A DNA stretch of 64,000 bases, taken from the NCBI GenBank assembly GCA_049840515.1, contig JASGKW010000002.1, positions 62,001-126,000 on the forward strand, in the 5' to 3' direction. The notes beneath the pieces are model-generated. The model did not search any database, had not been told where the DNA came from, and saw nothing but the letters and a program-made list of their open reading frames with translations. Position 1 is the stretch's first letter; the number at the start of each line of letters is the position of its first letter. This DNA is from Muricomes sp049840515. Its GTDB lineage: Bacteria; Bacillota; Clostridia; Lachnospirales; Lachnospiraceae. The position numbers and the translations under genes were made by a program. Below are positions 35,899-45,441 of the stretch, in pieces.

Positions 35899-36735
35899 AT
35901 GAAAAGGAAAATATTTTCTGCTTTACTTATCGCAACAATGACAATAACCATGTTGGCAGGGTGCCAGAAACCCTCTGACAACGCTTCCCCAGACACCCAG
36001 ACTGAAGAAAAAGCAAAAACAGCGCCGTCAGATGTGCAGGATTCTATGAAAGGCGTTACCCTCAAGGTCGGCACATCCGGGCTATTTGGACCGTTTTCAT
36101 ATTATGATGAGGATGGAAAAACCTTAATCGGATATGATTTAGATTTGCTTGCTGACCTTCAGAAAATTCTCGGATTCGATATTGACAATGGAATTCAGGC
36201 AATGGATTACTCAGCCTTAACCGCCTCTCTGGCCGGAGGAAAACTTGATGTCGGTGCCGCAGCACTCTGTGCAACAGATGAGCGCAAAGAAGTTATGAAT
36301 TTTACAGATACATACTGTGATTCCGGCCAGGTCGTTATGATAAATAAAGAAAAGGCAAAAGACATTGCAGGAGTAGATGATTTGTCCGGGAAAAAAGTGG
36401 CTGTTGAAAAAGGTACAGCATCTCACATGTATGCAACAAAAAACCTGCCGGACTCTGAAATTGAAGTCCACGATACCATAACAACGGCATATGAATCATT
36501 GGAGCAGGGAAAAGTGGATGCTGTCATTCAGGACGGACCGGGAGCTGCATTTTACATCAAAACAACGGCAAATACCAAACTAGAAGTAACCGGAGAAGAA
36601 TTCAATCAGGGACAGGCCCCTTATGCAATTGCAGTTTCAAAAGATTGTAAATACTTAGAACAGATTAACACAGCACTGAATATGCTCCAAAAAGACGGAA
36701 CATTGGATGAACTTTATGCAAAATGGTGTGAGTAA
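35899..36735 (+). CDS. Amino-acid ABC transporter substrate-binding lipoprotein (family 3)
   Basis: 278 residues. Lipoprotein signal with lipobox LAGC (Cys22), an acidic linker, then the family 3 periplasmic-binding fold: KVGTSGLFGPFSYYDEDGKTLIGYDLDL, DVGAAALCATDERKEVMNFT and the hinge LSGKKVAVEKGTASHMYA. This family binds polar amino acids, cystine or related ligands. The canonical ligand-binding Arg appears in TDERKE. Permease and ATPase genes follow, forming an import operon. Confidence 0.92.
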   Translation: MKRKIFSALLIATMTITMLAGCQKPSDNASPDTQTEEKAKTAPSDVQDSMKGVTLKVGTSGLFGPFSYYDEDGKTLIGYDLDLLADLQKILGFDIDNGIQAMDYSALTASLAGGKLDVGAAALCATDERKEVMNFTDTYCDSGQVVMINKEKAKDIAGVDDLSGKKVAVEKGTASHMYATKNLPDSEIEVHDTITTAYESLEQGKVDAVIQDGPGAAFYIKTTANTKLEVTGEEFNQGQAPYAIAVSKDCKYLEQINTALNMLQKDGTLDELYAKWCE

Positions 36736-36782
36736 TAAATATAAGCCTGCATATTTAAATAAAAAAGATTGGATGTGACTGT

Positions 36783-37427
36783 ATGACTGTATCATTTTTA
36801 AATGTTCTGCTGCCAATGCTGGTTCAGGGCCTGAAACTTACACTTCTCATTGCAATTCTGGGAATTGCAGCCGGGACTGTCATCGGAAGCTTGTGCGGCT
36901 ATGCCTTACAAGGAAACAACAGAATTACAAAGACTATTGCCAATACTTATATATGGATTATCAGAGCCACCCCGCTTATGGTGCAGGCACTGTACGGATA
37001 CTATGTAATCCCCAAACTTCTTGGCATTGACCTGGACAGTACGACTGTGGGAATTATGGTAATTGCATTGAATTCTGGCGCATTTATTTCTGAAATCGTG
37101 AAAGGTGCGTTACTGGGCATTGACCCGGGGCAAAAGGAAGCCTCTCTTTCTCTTGGCATGTCCAATCTGCAGGTGCTGGTTCATGTTATCATTCCCCCGG
37201 CCTTCAAAACTGCACTGCCGGCTCTCTTTAACCAATTTATTATCTCTGTGAAAGATACAGCTCTCTTATCCATTATTGCTGTAAATGAAATTACTCATAT
37301 GGGGCAGAATTATGCGGCATTAAGCTTTAAAACCATTGAAACCTATACAACAATTGCAATATTCTATCTGGCATTGCTGTCTATTTTAATTGTGGTTCAA
37401 AAAAACATTGAAAAGAAAATGAGGTGA
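36783..37427 (+). CDS. Amino-acid ABC transporter permease (His/Glu/Gln/Arg type)
   Basis: 214 residues, five membrane segments. The N-terminus GLKLTLLIAILGIAAGTVIG and TYIWIIRATPLMVQAL are typical of the HisM/GlnP family; the EAA coupling loop is KEASLSLGMSNLQVLVHVIIPPA. It forms the membrane channel of the importer. The stop overlaps the ribosome site of the ATPase gene. Confidence 0.94.
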   Translation: MTVSFLNVLLPMLVQGLKLTLLIAILGIAAGTVIGSLCGYALQGNNRITKTIANTYIWIIRATPLMVQALYGYYVIPKLLGIDLDSTTVGIMVIALNSGAFISEIVKGALLGIDPGQKEASLSLGMSNLQVLVHVIIPPAFKTALPALFNQFIISVKDTALLSIIAVNEITHMGQNYAALSFKTIETYTTIAIFYLALLSILIVVQKNIEKKMR

Positions 37428-37432
37428 CTATA

Positions 37433-38176
37433 ATGAATATTATGTTGAAGGTGTGTCATTTATCAAAACGTTTCGGGGAATTAGAAGTCCTAAAAGATAT
37501 CAATATGAATATAGAGGAGGGGGAGGTTGTTTGTATTATCGGCCCTTCAGGCTCAGGCAAAAGTACATTTCTACGCTGTATCAACAGACTTGAAACGCCT
37601 TCCGGCGGCACAATACACTACAGAGGGGACAATGTAGTTCATGAGGCATATGATATCAGAAAATTTCGCGAGGAAGTTGGCATGGTCTTTCAAAAATTTA
37701 ATCTGTTTCCATTAAAAACAGTTCTGGAAAATGTTATGCTGGCACCTCTGCTCACAAAAAAAGGAACGAAATCAGCGGTGAGAAAGACCGCACTGGAATT
37801 GCTCGACAAGGTGGGGCTGGCGGAAAAGTCCAATGACTATCCCTCCACACTGTCAGGGGGTCAGCAGCAGCGTGTCGCAATCGCAAGAGCACTCGCCATG
37901 CAGCCTAAAGCATTGTTGTTTGACGAACCCACATCCGCCCTCGACCCGGAACTTGTGGGAGACGTTCTGGAGGTTATGAAAAACCTGGCAAAGGATGGCA
38001 TGACCATGATTGTCGTCACCCACGAGATGAGCTTTGCCAAGGAAGTAGCTGACCGGGTCATCTTTATGGCAGACGGATATATTGTAGAAGAAGGAAGACC
38101 AGAAGAAATATTCGTGGCACCGAGAGAAGAACGCACAATATCATTTTTATCCCGGGTTCTGCCCACCGCCGGATAA
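37433..38176 (+). CDS. Amino-acid ABC transporter ATP-binding protein
   Basis: 247 residues: Walker A GPSGSGKST, Q-loop FQKFNLFP, signature LSGGQQQRVA, Walker B ALLFDEPTSALDPE and switch His in VVTHEMSF. It matches the GlnQ/HisP polar amino-acid importer ATPases. GAGGTG, at the end of the permease gene, lies 6 bases before the ATG at 37433; a GTG nine bases upstream overlaps that ribosome site and was rejected. Confidence 0.95.
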   Translation: MNIMLKVCHLSKRFGELEVLKDINMNIEEGEVVCIIGPSGSGKSTFLRCINRLETPSGGTIHYRGDNVVHEAYDIRKFREEVGMVFQKFNLFPLKTVLENVMLAPLLTKKGTKSAVRKTALELLDKVGLAEKSNDYPSTLSGGQQQRVAIARALAMQPKALLFDEPTSALDPELVGDVLEVMKNLAKDGMTMIVVTHEMSFAKEVADRVIFMADGYIVEEGRPEEIFVAPREERTISFLSRVLPTAG

Positions 38177-38234
38177 AAACAGGACTGTGAAGAAAAGTCT
38201 GTAAATAAGAATCTCCTATGATAAGAATGGGTGA

Positions 38235-38263
38235 AAGGCTTTCCGGTCTCCCGGAAAGCCTTG
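38235..38263. terminator. Terminator hairpin beside the rpmF relic
   Basis: AAGGCTTTCCGG-TCTC-CCGGAAAGCCTT is a perfect stem. It lies about 60 bases after the importer ATPase gene and beside a decayed copy of the rpmF tail. The functional rpmF terminator at 38530 has nearly the same arms. Confidence 0.65.
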
Positions 38264-38345
38264 TCTTCTCTGTACTAGTCAACAGAAATAATTTTTTTTT
38301 GTTGTAAGTAAAGTACAGCTTACGTGAGTCTTCATCATGCGCTAT
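38252..38345 (-). pseudogene. Decayed duplicate of the rpmF 3' end
   Basis: From 38252 the plus strand repeats CGGAAAGCCTTGTCTTCTCT, GTACTAGTCAACAGAAAT and the GTTGTAAG that follow at 38551-38608, then drifts away (CTTACGTGAG against CTTACATACTCTGTGAG). On the minus strand this corresponds to the last 30 or so codons and stop of L32, with at least one base missing in the run of A residues, so it cannot code. The rest of 38350-38530 holds nothing recognisable. Confidence 0.7.
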
Positions 38346-38529
38346 AGTGCCTAAAAGTCAGCGTTTCCTCTATATCAGATGATTTATGACATCTTACCTG
38401 ATGTTGTCTTCACACCTTCGTTTGTCATACAAATCGTCGTAAAATCGTTCCCAATTTTTTACTTAAAATGATATTCTTCATCTCCCTGTTGAGAAATCCC
38501 CCCCCTGCTCAACTGGCTAAAGCCATACG

Positions 38530-38562
38530 AAAAAAGGCCCCCCGGTTCCCCGGAAAGCCTTG
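38530..38562 (-). terminator. rpmF terminator
   Basis: On the minus strand AAGGCTTTCCGG-GGAA-CCGGGGGGCCTT (with G-T pairs) is followed by TTTTTT, just after the rpmF stop. Confidence 0.8.
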
Positions 38563-38573
38563 TCTTCTCTGTA

Positions 38574-38753
38574 CTAGTCAACAGAAATGATTTCTTTTTT
38601 GTTGTAAGAGCCACAAGCCTTACATACTCTGTGAGGCATCATAAGCTCTCCGCACTTGCTGCATTTCACAAGGTTTGGAGCACTCATCTTCCAATTAGCT
38701 CTTCTCTTATCTCTTCTACCTTTAGAAGATTTATTCTTTGGACAGATAGACAT
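38574..38753 (-). CDS. rpmF: 50S ribosomal protein L32 (zinc-binding form)
   Basis: 59 residues: MSICPKNKSSKGRRDKRRAN opens the protein, followed by NWKMSAPNLVKCSKCGEL and HRVCKACGSY. The four Cys (CSKC, CKAC) are the zinc ligands of the Cys-containing L32. AAGGAGG is 8 bases before the ATG. It follows yceD (the stop of yceD is 3 bases upstream), the usual yceD-rpmF pair. Its 3' end has a decayed copy 320 bases further on. Confidence 0.97.
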   Translation of the reverse strand: MSICPKNKSSKGRRDKRRANWKMSAPNLVKCSKCGELMMPHRVCKACGSYNKKEIISVD

Positions 38754-38756
38754 AGG

Positions 38757-39284
38757 TTACACCTCCTTAAAATTCTTAAACAATTCACGGACAACTGACA
38801 TTCTCGGGTCAACCCCTGTGTCTTCACAGTCACAGGTACCCAGATTTAGGTTCTGACCACAAACATTGCAAATGCCCTTACAGTCTTCACTGCATAGAAC
38901 TTTCGTCGGCCATCCTATCAATATCTCATTAAAGAGCAATTTGTCCACGTCAAGATGATATCCATCAATAAAGTTTGACTCATCTAAATCTTCTCTCAAA
39001 TCAGCATCAGATACATTCAAATCCACATATTTTGTAAAGTCAAGTATAAACTCCTGCTTCACATCTTCTGTGCACCTGTCACAGGGAATCTCTACAACGA
39101 TTCTTGATTGTCCCTGAATCTGTAATTCTCTATCCTTTACATGAGTAACAAGGATATGCACAGGATCTTTACCGATGACAGGAAACGAACCAGACTTCAG
39201 TCTGATTACCTCCAACTCGAACGGTACTGTCTCTTCTACTGCCTTATGCTGTTCTGACAGAACGTCTGATAGGTTAATTAACAT
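38757..39284 (-). CDS. yceD: YceD / DUF177 family protein
   Basis: 175 residues. DUF177 proteins sit next to rpmF in most bacteria and are linked to 23S rRNA accumulation and ribosome assembly. Typical here are EIPCDRCTE near residue 88 and the C-terminal CSEDCKGICNVCGQNLNLGTC, five or so Cys that could bind zinc. A GTG nine bases upstream is open, but AGGAG fits the ATG at 39284 better. Confidence 0.9.
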   Translation of the reverse strand: MLINLSDVLSEQHKAVEETVPFELEVIRLKSGSFPVIGKDPVHILVTHVKDRELQIQGQSRIVVEIPCDRCTEDVKQEFILDFTKYVDLNVSDADLREDLDESNFIDGYHLDVDKLLFNEILIGWPTKVLCSEDCKGICNVCGQNLNLGTCDCEDTGVDPRMSVVRELFKNFKEV

Positions 39285-39312
39285 CTTTAACACTCCTATT
39301 CATACCTAAACT

Positions 39313-39340
39313 ATTATACCATGTAAAATAAGTTTGTCAA
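39313..39340 (-). promoter_or_regulatory. yceD-rpmF promoter
   Basis: Minus strand TTGACA (39335-39340), 16-base spacer ending in TGG, TATAAT (39313-39318). Confidence 0.75.
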
Positions 39341-39372
39341 CAAAAAAACTACAGATTCTGACAGAAAAGAGT

Positions 39373-39418
39373 CAAAAGGGGTCTGACCCTTTTGCACTCC
39401 ATTTTCTGAATATTCTGA
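39373..39418 (-). repeat. Bipartite palindromic repeat, copy B
   Basis: Plus strand: CAAAAGGGGTCTGACCCTTT, TGCACTCCATTTTC, TGAATATTCTGA. It lies between ackA and the yceD promoter. See copy A. Confidence 0.85.
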
Positions 39419-39452
39419 TAAATCAGACACATATATTTTTTCTTTTCCAGAT

Positions 39453-40643
39453 TTATTTTACGAGAGCTAATGTTTCTCTTGCAATTGCCAGTTCTTCATT
39501 TGTAGGAATTACAAATACTCTTACTTTTGAGCCTGGCAGGGAAAGTTCGATTTCTTTTCCTCTTGTATCATTAGCCACTTTGTCAAATTCTATTCCCAGG
39601 TAACCAAGATATGTGGATACTTCAGCACGCACAAGCTCATCATTTTCTCCGATGCCAGCTGTAAATGCGATAACATCAACGCCATTCATGGCAGCTACAT
39701 AGCTTCCGATATATTTTGCTACTCTGTAAGAGAATACTTTGAGGGCAATCTGTGACTTTTTGTCGCCTTCCTGTGATGCTGTTGTCAAATCTCTAAAGTC
39801 GCTGGAGTAGCCTGACAATCCCTGTACGCCTGACTTTTTGTTGAGTATGTCCATGAGCTGTTCAATGTTCATGTTTTCTTTCTTCGCAAGGAATTCCAGA
39901 ATAGCCGGGTCAATATCACCGGAACGGGTTCCCATTACCAGACCTTCCAATGGTGTAAGTCCCATGGATGTGTCCACGGATTTTCCGTTTAATACCGCAC
40001 ATACGCTTGCTCCGTTTCCAAGATGGCATACGATTGCCTTTGTATCATCGTAAGATTTGCCAATAAGCTCCGCTGCTCTCTTTGACACAAAACTGTGGCT
40101 TGTTCCGTGGAAACCATAGCGTCTTATTTTATACTTTTCATAGTACTCGTAAGGCAGTCCGTACATATATGCCTTCTCCGGCATTGTCTGATGGAATGCT
40201 GTATCAAATACTGCTACCATAGGAGTATTTGGCATTAAATTTTCACATGCGTTTACACCAATCAGGTTTGCAGGATTATGTAGGGGAGCCAAATCATTGC
40301 ACTCCTCAACTGCTTTCTTCACTTCTTCTGTAATGATTACGGATGAAGCAAACTTCTCCCCGCCATGTACCACACGGTGTCCCACTGCCCCAATCTCATC
40401 CAGGCTCTTTATAACTCCAGTTTCAGCGTCTGTAAGAGCGTCAATCACATACTGAATTGCCTCTGTATGGGTAGGCATTGCTTTCGCTGATTTCACCTTT
40501 TCCCCGCCTGCTGCCTGATAAGTAAGGCTTCCGTCAATTCCAATTCTTTCGCAAATACCCTTTGCCAGTACTTTCTCTACTTCAGCGTTAATTAACTGGA
40601 ATTTTAGAGAAGAACTTCCACAGTTGATTACTAATACATTCAT
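39453..40643 (-). CDS. ackA: Acetate kinase
   Basis: 396 residues: VINCGSSSLKFQL at the N-terminus, GHRVVHGGEKF, FDTAFHQTMPEKAYMYGLP, RRYGFHGTSHSFVS and the ATP-binding HLGNGASVCAV all match the family. It makes ATP and acetate from acetyl phosphate, the last step of the Pta-Ack route. pta lies 50 bases upstream. Confidence 0.98.
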   Translation of the reverse strand: MNVLVINCGSSSLKFQLINAEVEKVLAKGICERIGIDGSLTYQAAGGEKVKSAKAMPTHTEAIQYVIDALTDAETGVIKSLDEIGAVGHRVVHGGEKFASSVIITEEVKKAVEECNDLAPLHNPANLIGVNACENLMPNTPMVAVFDTAFHQTMPEKAYMYGLPYEYYEKYKIRRYGFHGTSHSFVSKRAAELIGKSYDDTKAIVCHLGNGASVCAVLNGKSVDTSMGLTPLEGLVMGTRSGDIDPAILEFLAKKENMNIEQLMDILNKKSGVQGLSGYSSDFRDLTTASQEGDKKSQIALKVFSYRVAKYIGSYVAAMNGVDVIAFTAGIGENDELVRAEVSTYLGYLGIEFDKVANDTRGKEIELSLPGSKVRVFVIPTNEELAIARETLALVK

Positions 40644-40693
40644 TTCTTTAACCCTCCCTTAGTTATACATAAAATAATTTGTCTCATTTATAT

Positions 40694-41693
40694 TTATGAC
40701 TGTGCCTGAGCTTGTACTACTGTAATTGCTACAACACCTGCGATGTCTGCAGCACTGCATCCTCTTGATAAATCATTGACAGGAGCGGCGATTCCCTGAG
40801 TAAGCGGTCCGTAAGCTTCAGCTTTTCCGAGTCTCTGTACCAGCTTATATCCAATATTTCCAGCATCCAAATCTGGGAAAATCAATACATTAGCATGTCC
40901 TGCCACGGAACTGTCGGGCGCCTTTGACTCTCCAATTTCCGGCACGATGGCAGCATCCAACTGTAATTCTCCATCCAGCTTCAAATCAGGTGCCAGCTCT
41001 TTTGCGATTTTTACAGCCTCAACCACTTTATCGACATCTGGATGCTTTGCACTGCCTTTTGTAGAGTGTGACAGCATTGCAACAATAGGTTCTTTTTCCT
41101 GTCAGCGCCTGGAAAGATTCTGCGGAAGATATGGCGATATTAGCCAGCTTCTCAGAATCTGGGTTTTGCTCCAGACCTGCATCTCCGAAAACAAATGTTC
41201 CGTTGGCTCCCATATCACAGTCCGGCACAACCATAACAAAAAATGCTGAAACCAGTTTTGTTCCCGGCTTTGTCTTCAAAATCTGAAGGCATGGGCGCAA
41301 TGTATCTGCTGTAGAGTGGCATGCCCCAGATACCATTCCGTCAGCATCCCCCATCTTTACCATCATAACGCCATAATAGAGGTAATTATTCAGCATCAGC
41401 TCTCTTGCCTGCTCCTCTGTCATGCCCTTTTTCTGACGAAGCTCTACAAGCTTGGCAATATAGGCCTCTGTCTTTTCGTTTGTCGCCGGATCTACGAACA
41501 CAGCTCCTGAAAGATCATAACCCTTTCCATTCTTCTCAATCTCTTCTTTGCTGCCTACAAGTATCAGATTTGCTGTTCCTTCTTTCAATACCGTCTCAGC
41601 TGCTTTGTAAGTTCTGGCATCCTCTGTCTCCGGTAATACAATTGTTTTCTTATTGGACTTCGCTCTTGCTTTGATTTCATCAATAAATCCCAT
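40694..41693 (-). CDS. pta: Phosphate acetyltransferase (frameshifted)
   Basis: Converts acetyl-CoA to acetyl phosphate. The N-terminal part (KKTIVLPETEDARTYKA ... SAESFQALTGK) and the C-terminal part (MLSHSTKGSAKHPDVDKV ... GPLTQGIAAPVNDLSRGCS) are in different frames. The run TTTTT at 41093-41097 (AAAAA on the coding strand) has one base too many; removing it reads TGKEPIVAMLSHSTKGS and gives 332 residues, the usual clostridial length. It precedes ackA, as expected. Confidence 0.95.
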
Positions 41694-41819
41694 GATTTAA
41701 AGCCACCTTTCATTTTTTCTCATTATTTCAATTATACTCTAAATAATTTTTGCATACAAGTAGACAACGTGTGTATTTTTAAATACAATCCTCAATTCTT
41801 CGTTATTATTTTCACAATA

Positions 41820-43160
41820 TCAGCCTTTTAAATGAAAGATAACTGTCACAATATTAAAATATACCAGAATTGTACATGTATCCAAAAGTGTGGTGATAAT
41901 AGGTGCCGCCATAATTGCGGGGTCCATCCCTATCTTTTTTGCCAGAAGAGGAAGGGTACAGCCTATACATTTTGCCATAATTACCACCGCCATCATTGTA
42001 ATTCCAAGAGCCAGTGACAACATAATATTCTGACCGTACATGATATAAATCCTTATACCATTGACTGTCGCCAGAAGGAGGCTCACTACCACTGCCACCC
42101 GGATTTCCTTGAAAATAACCTTGAAAATATCACTAAACTGAATCTCTCCAACCGCCAGACCGCGGATAATCAAAGTTGAACTCTGAGAACCACAGTTTCC
42201 GCCTGTTCCCATAAGCATGGGGATAAAGGTAATTAAAACAGGCATCACCGCCATAGCTTTCTCATAATGTCCCAGAATTTCTCCTGTTATGGTGGCAGAA
42301 AGCATGAGCAGCATCAGCCAGAGACTTCTGTTTTTCGCATGTTTGAGTACTGTGGTGCCAAAATAAGAGTCCTCATTAGGGCTGACACCGGCCATGATAC
42401 TGATATCTTCTGTTACCTCATCCTGCAAAACCAGCATGGCGTCATCAACCGTTACAATACCAACCAGGCAACTTTCATGGTCTATAATGGGAATTGCAAC
42501 AAGTCCATACTTTTTAATTGTTTTTGCAACATCCTCCTGATCATCCAGGGTTTCAGCACAAAGCACATTTTCGTCCATAATTTCTTTGATTAATCTGGAC
42601 TCACCTGCCGTCAGCAAATCCTTCACATCCACTGCGCCGACCAGCTTTTTCTTCTCTGTCACGTAACAGGTATAGATAGTCTCTTTATTGATACCGACCT
42701 GGCGGATTTTCAAGATTGCCTCTGCCACGGTCATTTCTTTTCTCAGACTGATGTACTCTACATTCATGATGCTGCCGGCACTGTCCTCCGGATACTGGAG
42801 CAGAACATTAATTTGCTTTCTTGTATCCTCATCTGTTGCTAACAGCAGTCGGTCCACAACATTGGCAGGCATTTCTTCCAGAACGTCTACCGTATCATCC
42901 ACATACATCTCATCCATGACTTCTTCCAGCTCAGAGTCTGTCAGGGCATTAATCAAGTGTTCACGCATATCGCTGTTCATATCCGTAAAAACCTCAGCAG
43001 CTTCCTCCTTCGCCAGAAGACGGAAAATCAAAATAGCCTGCCGTGTATCAATATCTTCCATCAATTCCACAATGTCGACAGGATGTATGGTTTCCAGTTT
43101 TTCTTTTAATTCTTTAAATCTGCGCTGTTCCAGAAGTCCAAGTATGATTTCTCTCTCCAT
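41820..43160 (-). CDS. mgtE: Magnesium transporter MgtE
   Basis: 446 residues. N-terminal helical domain (VDIVELMEDIDTRQAILIFRLL), two CBS domains (PEDSAGSIMNVEYISLRKEMTVAEA, IMDENVLCAETLDDQEDVAKTIKKYGLVAIPI), then five membrane segments with PMLMGTGGNCGSQSSTLIIRGLAVGEI. Magnesium entry is gated by the CBS region. GTG nine bases upstream overlaps the AAGGAGG ribosome site, so the ATG at 43160 was used. No magnesium riboswitch is evident in the short upstream gap. Confidence 0.95.
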   Translation of the reverse strand: MEREIILGLLEQRRFKELKEKLETIHPVDIVELMEDIDTRQAILIFRLLAKEEAAEVFTDMNSDMREHLINALTDSELEEVMDEMYVDDTVDVLEEMPANVVDRLLLATDEDTRKQINVLLQYPEDSAGSIMNVEYISLRKEMTVAEAILKIRQVGINKETIYTCYVTEKKKLVGAVDVKDLLTAGESRLIKEIMDENVLCAETLDDQEDVAKTIKKYGLVAIPIIDHESCLVGIVTVDDAMLVLQDEVTEDISIMAGVSPNEDSYFGTTVLKHAKNRSLWLMLLMLSATITGEILGHYEKAMAVMPVLITFIPMLMGTGGNCGSQSSTLIIRGLAVGEIQFSDIFKVIFKEIRVAVVVSLLLATVNGIRIYIMYGQNIMLSLALGITMMAVVIMAKCIGCTLPLLAKKIGMDPAIMAAPIITTLLDTCTILVYFNIVTVIFHLKG

Positions 43161-43265
43161 ACCATACACCCTCCTTCTTTTGTTTTAGTTTTAGCAAATA
43201 ACCTCTATAAGTCTACACTATTTTATAGTATAATAGTTAATAAATTGATATACAAGGAGATTTTC

Positions 43266-44549
43266 ATGAAAATTGTTGGTTTAATCACAGAATATAATCC
43301 ATTTCACAACGGACACCAATATCATATTGAGAAAGCAAAGGAAGTTACAGGTGCCGACACAGCCATCGTTATTATGACCGGTGATTATGTTCAGAGAGGT
43401 ACCCCTGCCATCATGCCAAAATATATCCGCGCTGAGATGGCTTTAAAATGCGGCGCAGGGGCAGTGTTTGAACTCCCCGTATGTTACTCCACCGGGAGTG
43501 CTGAACTTTTTGCCACAGGTGCCGTCTCTTTTCTGGACCGCCTTGGAATTGTAGATTCTATCTGTTTCGGAAGTGAATCCGGTGACCTGGAATGTCTGCA
43601 AAATGCCGCCGACATTTTATGTGAGGAACCGGCGGCATACAGAGAATTCTTACAGAACAATCTGCGGGAAGGCATGTCTTTTCCCGTTGCCAGACAAAAA
43701 GCCCTGTCCTCTTATATAGAAGGTTCAAGCTGTGCAACACTGCTCGGCGACCCAAATAATATTTTGAGTGTGGAGTATTTAAAGGCATTAAAAAAACTCG
43801 GCAGTTCCATCAAGCCTTATACAATCCGGCGTGAGGGCGCCGATTACCACGATACTTCATTGAGCTCCAGTTACAGCTCCGCGTCAGCCATACGCTCCCT
43901 GCTTGCATACTCCAGCTCTGCAATCAGCACCAGCGCCGGTAACACTTTTGACAACATTCCTTTTTCCAATATCCTGACTCAGCTGGAAGATCAGGTGCCG
44001 GTTTCATGCCTGGAGTTATTAAAAGATTATCACCGTGTTCAGTATCCAGTATACCAAAATGATTTTTCTCTTATTATGAAATACAAGCTGCTGAACAAAT
44101 CCTCCAAGGATTTGACCAGATATATGGACGTATCCCCGGAGCTGGCCAACCGTATCAGCAACCAGTTAAATAATTTTTTCAATTATAAACAGTTTTGTGA
44201 CCTTCTAAAGACAAAGGAAACCACCTATACACGTATCAACCGGGCACTCCTGCACATTATGTTAGGAATTAAAAAAAGTACGGTGGAAGAATACGTTAAC
44301 GGTGGTTACCATTACTATGCCCGTCTTCTGGGTGTCCGCAAGGATCAGCAAAAGATATTGAGCAGCATCGCCAAAAACAGCACACTGCCTTTGCTGACCA
44401 ACCTTTACGACACGGATAAAATCCCCCAGACCGGACAAAAAATGCTCTATCACGACATTCTGGCCTCTAATCTCTATAAATCTGTTATTACAGATAAGTT
44501 TAGAACAGCCTTTGAAAATGAATACAAACAAGCCATAATCAAAGTATAA
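43266..44549 (+). CDS. tmcAL: tRNA(Met) cytidine acetate ligase TmcAL
   Basis: 427 residues; formerly called YlbM or DUF795 nucleotidyltransferase. MKIVGLITEYNPFHNGHQYH carries the HIGH-like NGH motif, with MTGDYVQRGTPAI and GLSSSYSSASAIRSLL-type LSSSYSSASAIR. TmcAL makes N4-acetylcytidine at the wobble position of elongator tRNA-Met from acetate and ATP. AAGGAG is 6 bases before the ATG at 43266. The gene ends 10 bases before convergent degV. Confidence 0.93.
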   Translation: MKIVGLITEYNPFHNGHQYHIEKAKEVTGADTAIVIMTGDYVQRGTPAIMPKYIRAEMALKCGAGAVFELPVCYSTGSAELFATGAVSFLDRLGIVDSICFGSESGDLECLQNAADILCEEPAAYREFLQNNLREGMSFPVARQKALSSYIEGSSCATLLGDPNNILSVEYLKALKKLGSSIKPYTIRREGADYHDTSLSSSYSSASAIRSLLAYSSSAISTSAGNTFDNIPFSNILTQLEDQVPVSCLELLKDYHRVQYPVYQNDFSLIMKYKLLNKSSKDLTRYMDVSPELANRISNQLNNFFNYKQFCDLLKTKETTYTRINRALLHIMLGIKKSTVEEYVNGGYHYYARLLGVRKDQQKILSSIAKNSTLPLLTNLYDTDKIPQTGQKMLYHDILASNLYKSVITDKFRTAFENEYKQAIIKV

Positions 44550-44559
44550 CTGCCTTAAT

Positions 44560-45425
44560 TTAATCTGCAATCACCTTTTTCATACAGGTGACAGCCATGG
44601 CGCCTGCCCCTATGTGGCAGGCTACGCTTAATGAAAGCGGGCCTTCTATAATCTCATATTGAGGAAACTTTTCATGGATTTCCTGTTTCCAGGCTTCTGC
44701 ATCTTCCCGGCTGCATGTGTACGCCATACCCAAAACCATCTGGCCTTCATCTCCTGCAAACCGCTCTGCCAAATCCGTTTCTATAGCTTTAAGCATTGCA
44801 CGCTTTGCCGCTTTCCATCCCCTCACTTTTGCGTAAGCATCCAGCTTGTCCCCTGAATCTGTAATACAGGCTTCAAATTTAGAACAGTCCCCAGTGTCGC
44901 CGCTGCGGGAGTGATTCTTCCGCCTTTTTTCAGATATTTCAAAGTGTCCACTGTAATATAGATGCTGGCCTCAAGCTTTCGCCTCTCCAGAATTTCTTTC
45001 ATTTCCGAAGCCGATTTTCCAGCCCTTCTCAGCTCTATTGCATCCAGAACCGATTGCACCTGTGTAACTGAAATTCTTTGGTTGTCCACCACCTGCACCC
45101 TTCCATCGTAGTCCTGGGACAATGTGACAGCCACCTCACAACTGCTGCTCAATCCGCTGGACATGGGAATATGGACGACCTCATCATGCTCCTCAAGGAG
45201 ACGGTCCCAGAGTTCCAGGACATCCCCCGGTGACGGCTGCGATGTTGAAATATCGGAATCCTCACCTAGCTTTTTATAAAATTCTTCCTGCGTCAATGTA
45301 ATATCTTCCAGGAAAAGTTCCCCATCAATAAAAAACGGCATGGGAACTACAAAAATTCCCATCTCCTCCCCCTGTTTCTGGGTAATTCCGCTATTACTAT
45401 CTGTTACAATCGCAATCTTTTTCAT
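44560..45425 (-). CDS. degV: DegV family fatty-acid-binding protein (frameshifted)
   Basis: DegV/FakB proteins bind a fatty acid and hand it to the FakA kinase. MKKIAIVTDSNSGIT opens the protein; STSQPSPGDV and MSSGLSSSCEVA are the fatty-acid-contact motifs. One base is missing in CCCC 44850-44853 (GGGG on the coding strand): the expected VLQIQGDKLDAYAKVRGWKAAKRAM is split into two frames. Restored length 288, normal. The ATG at 45425 has GGGGAAAG upstream; the longer upstream frame overlaps the UPF0210 gene. Confidence 0.93.
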
Positions 45426-45441
45426 AAGTCTTTCCCCTGTT

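Noticed and set aside
43161..43265. M-box magnesium riboswitch before mgtE
   Set aside because: The gap between mgtE and tmcAL is about 100 bases, too short for an M-box plus two promoters.
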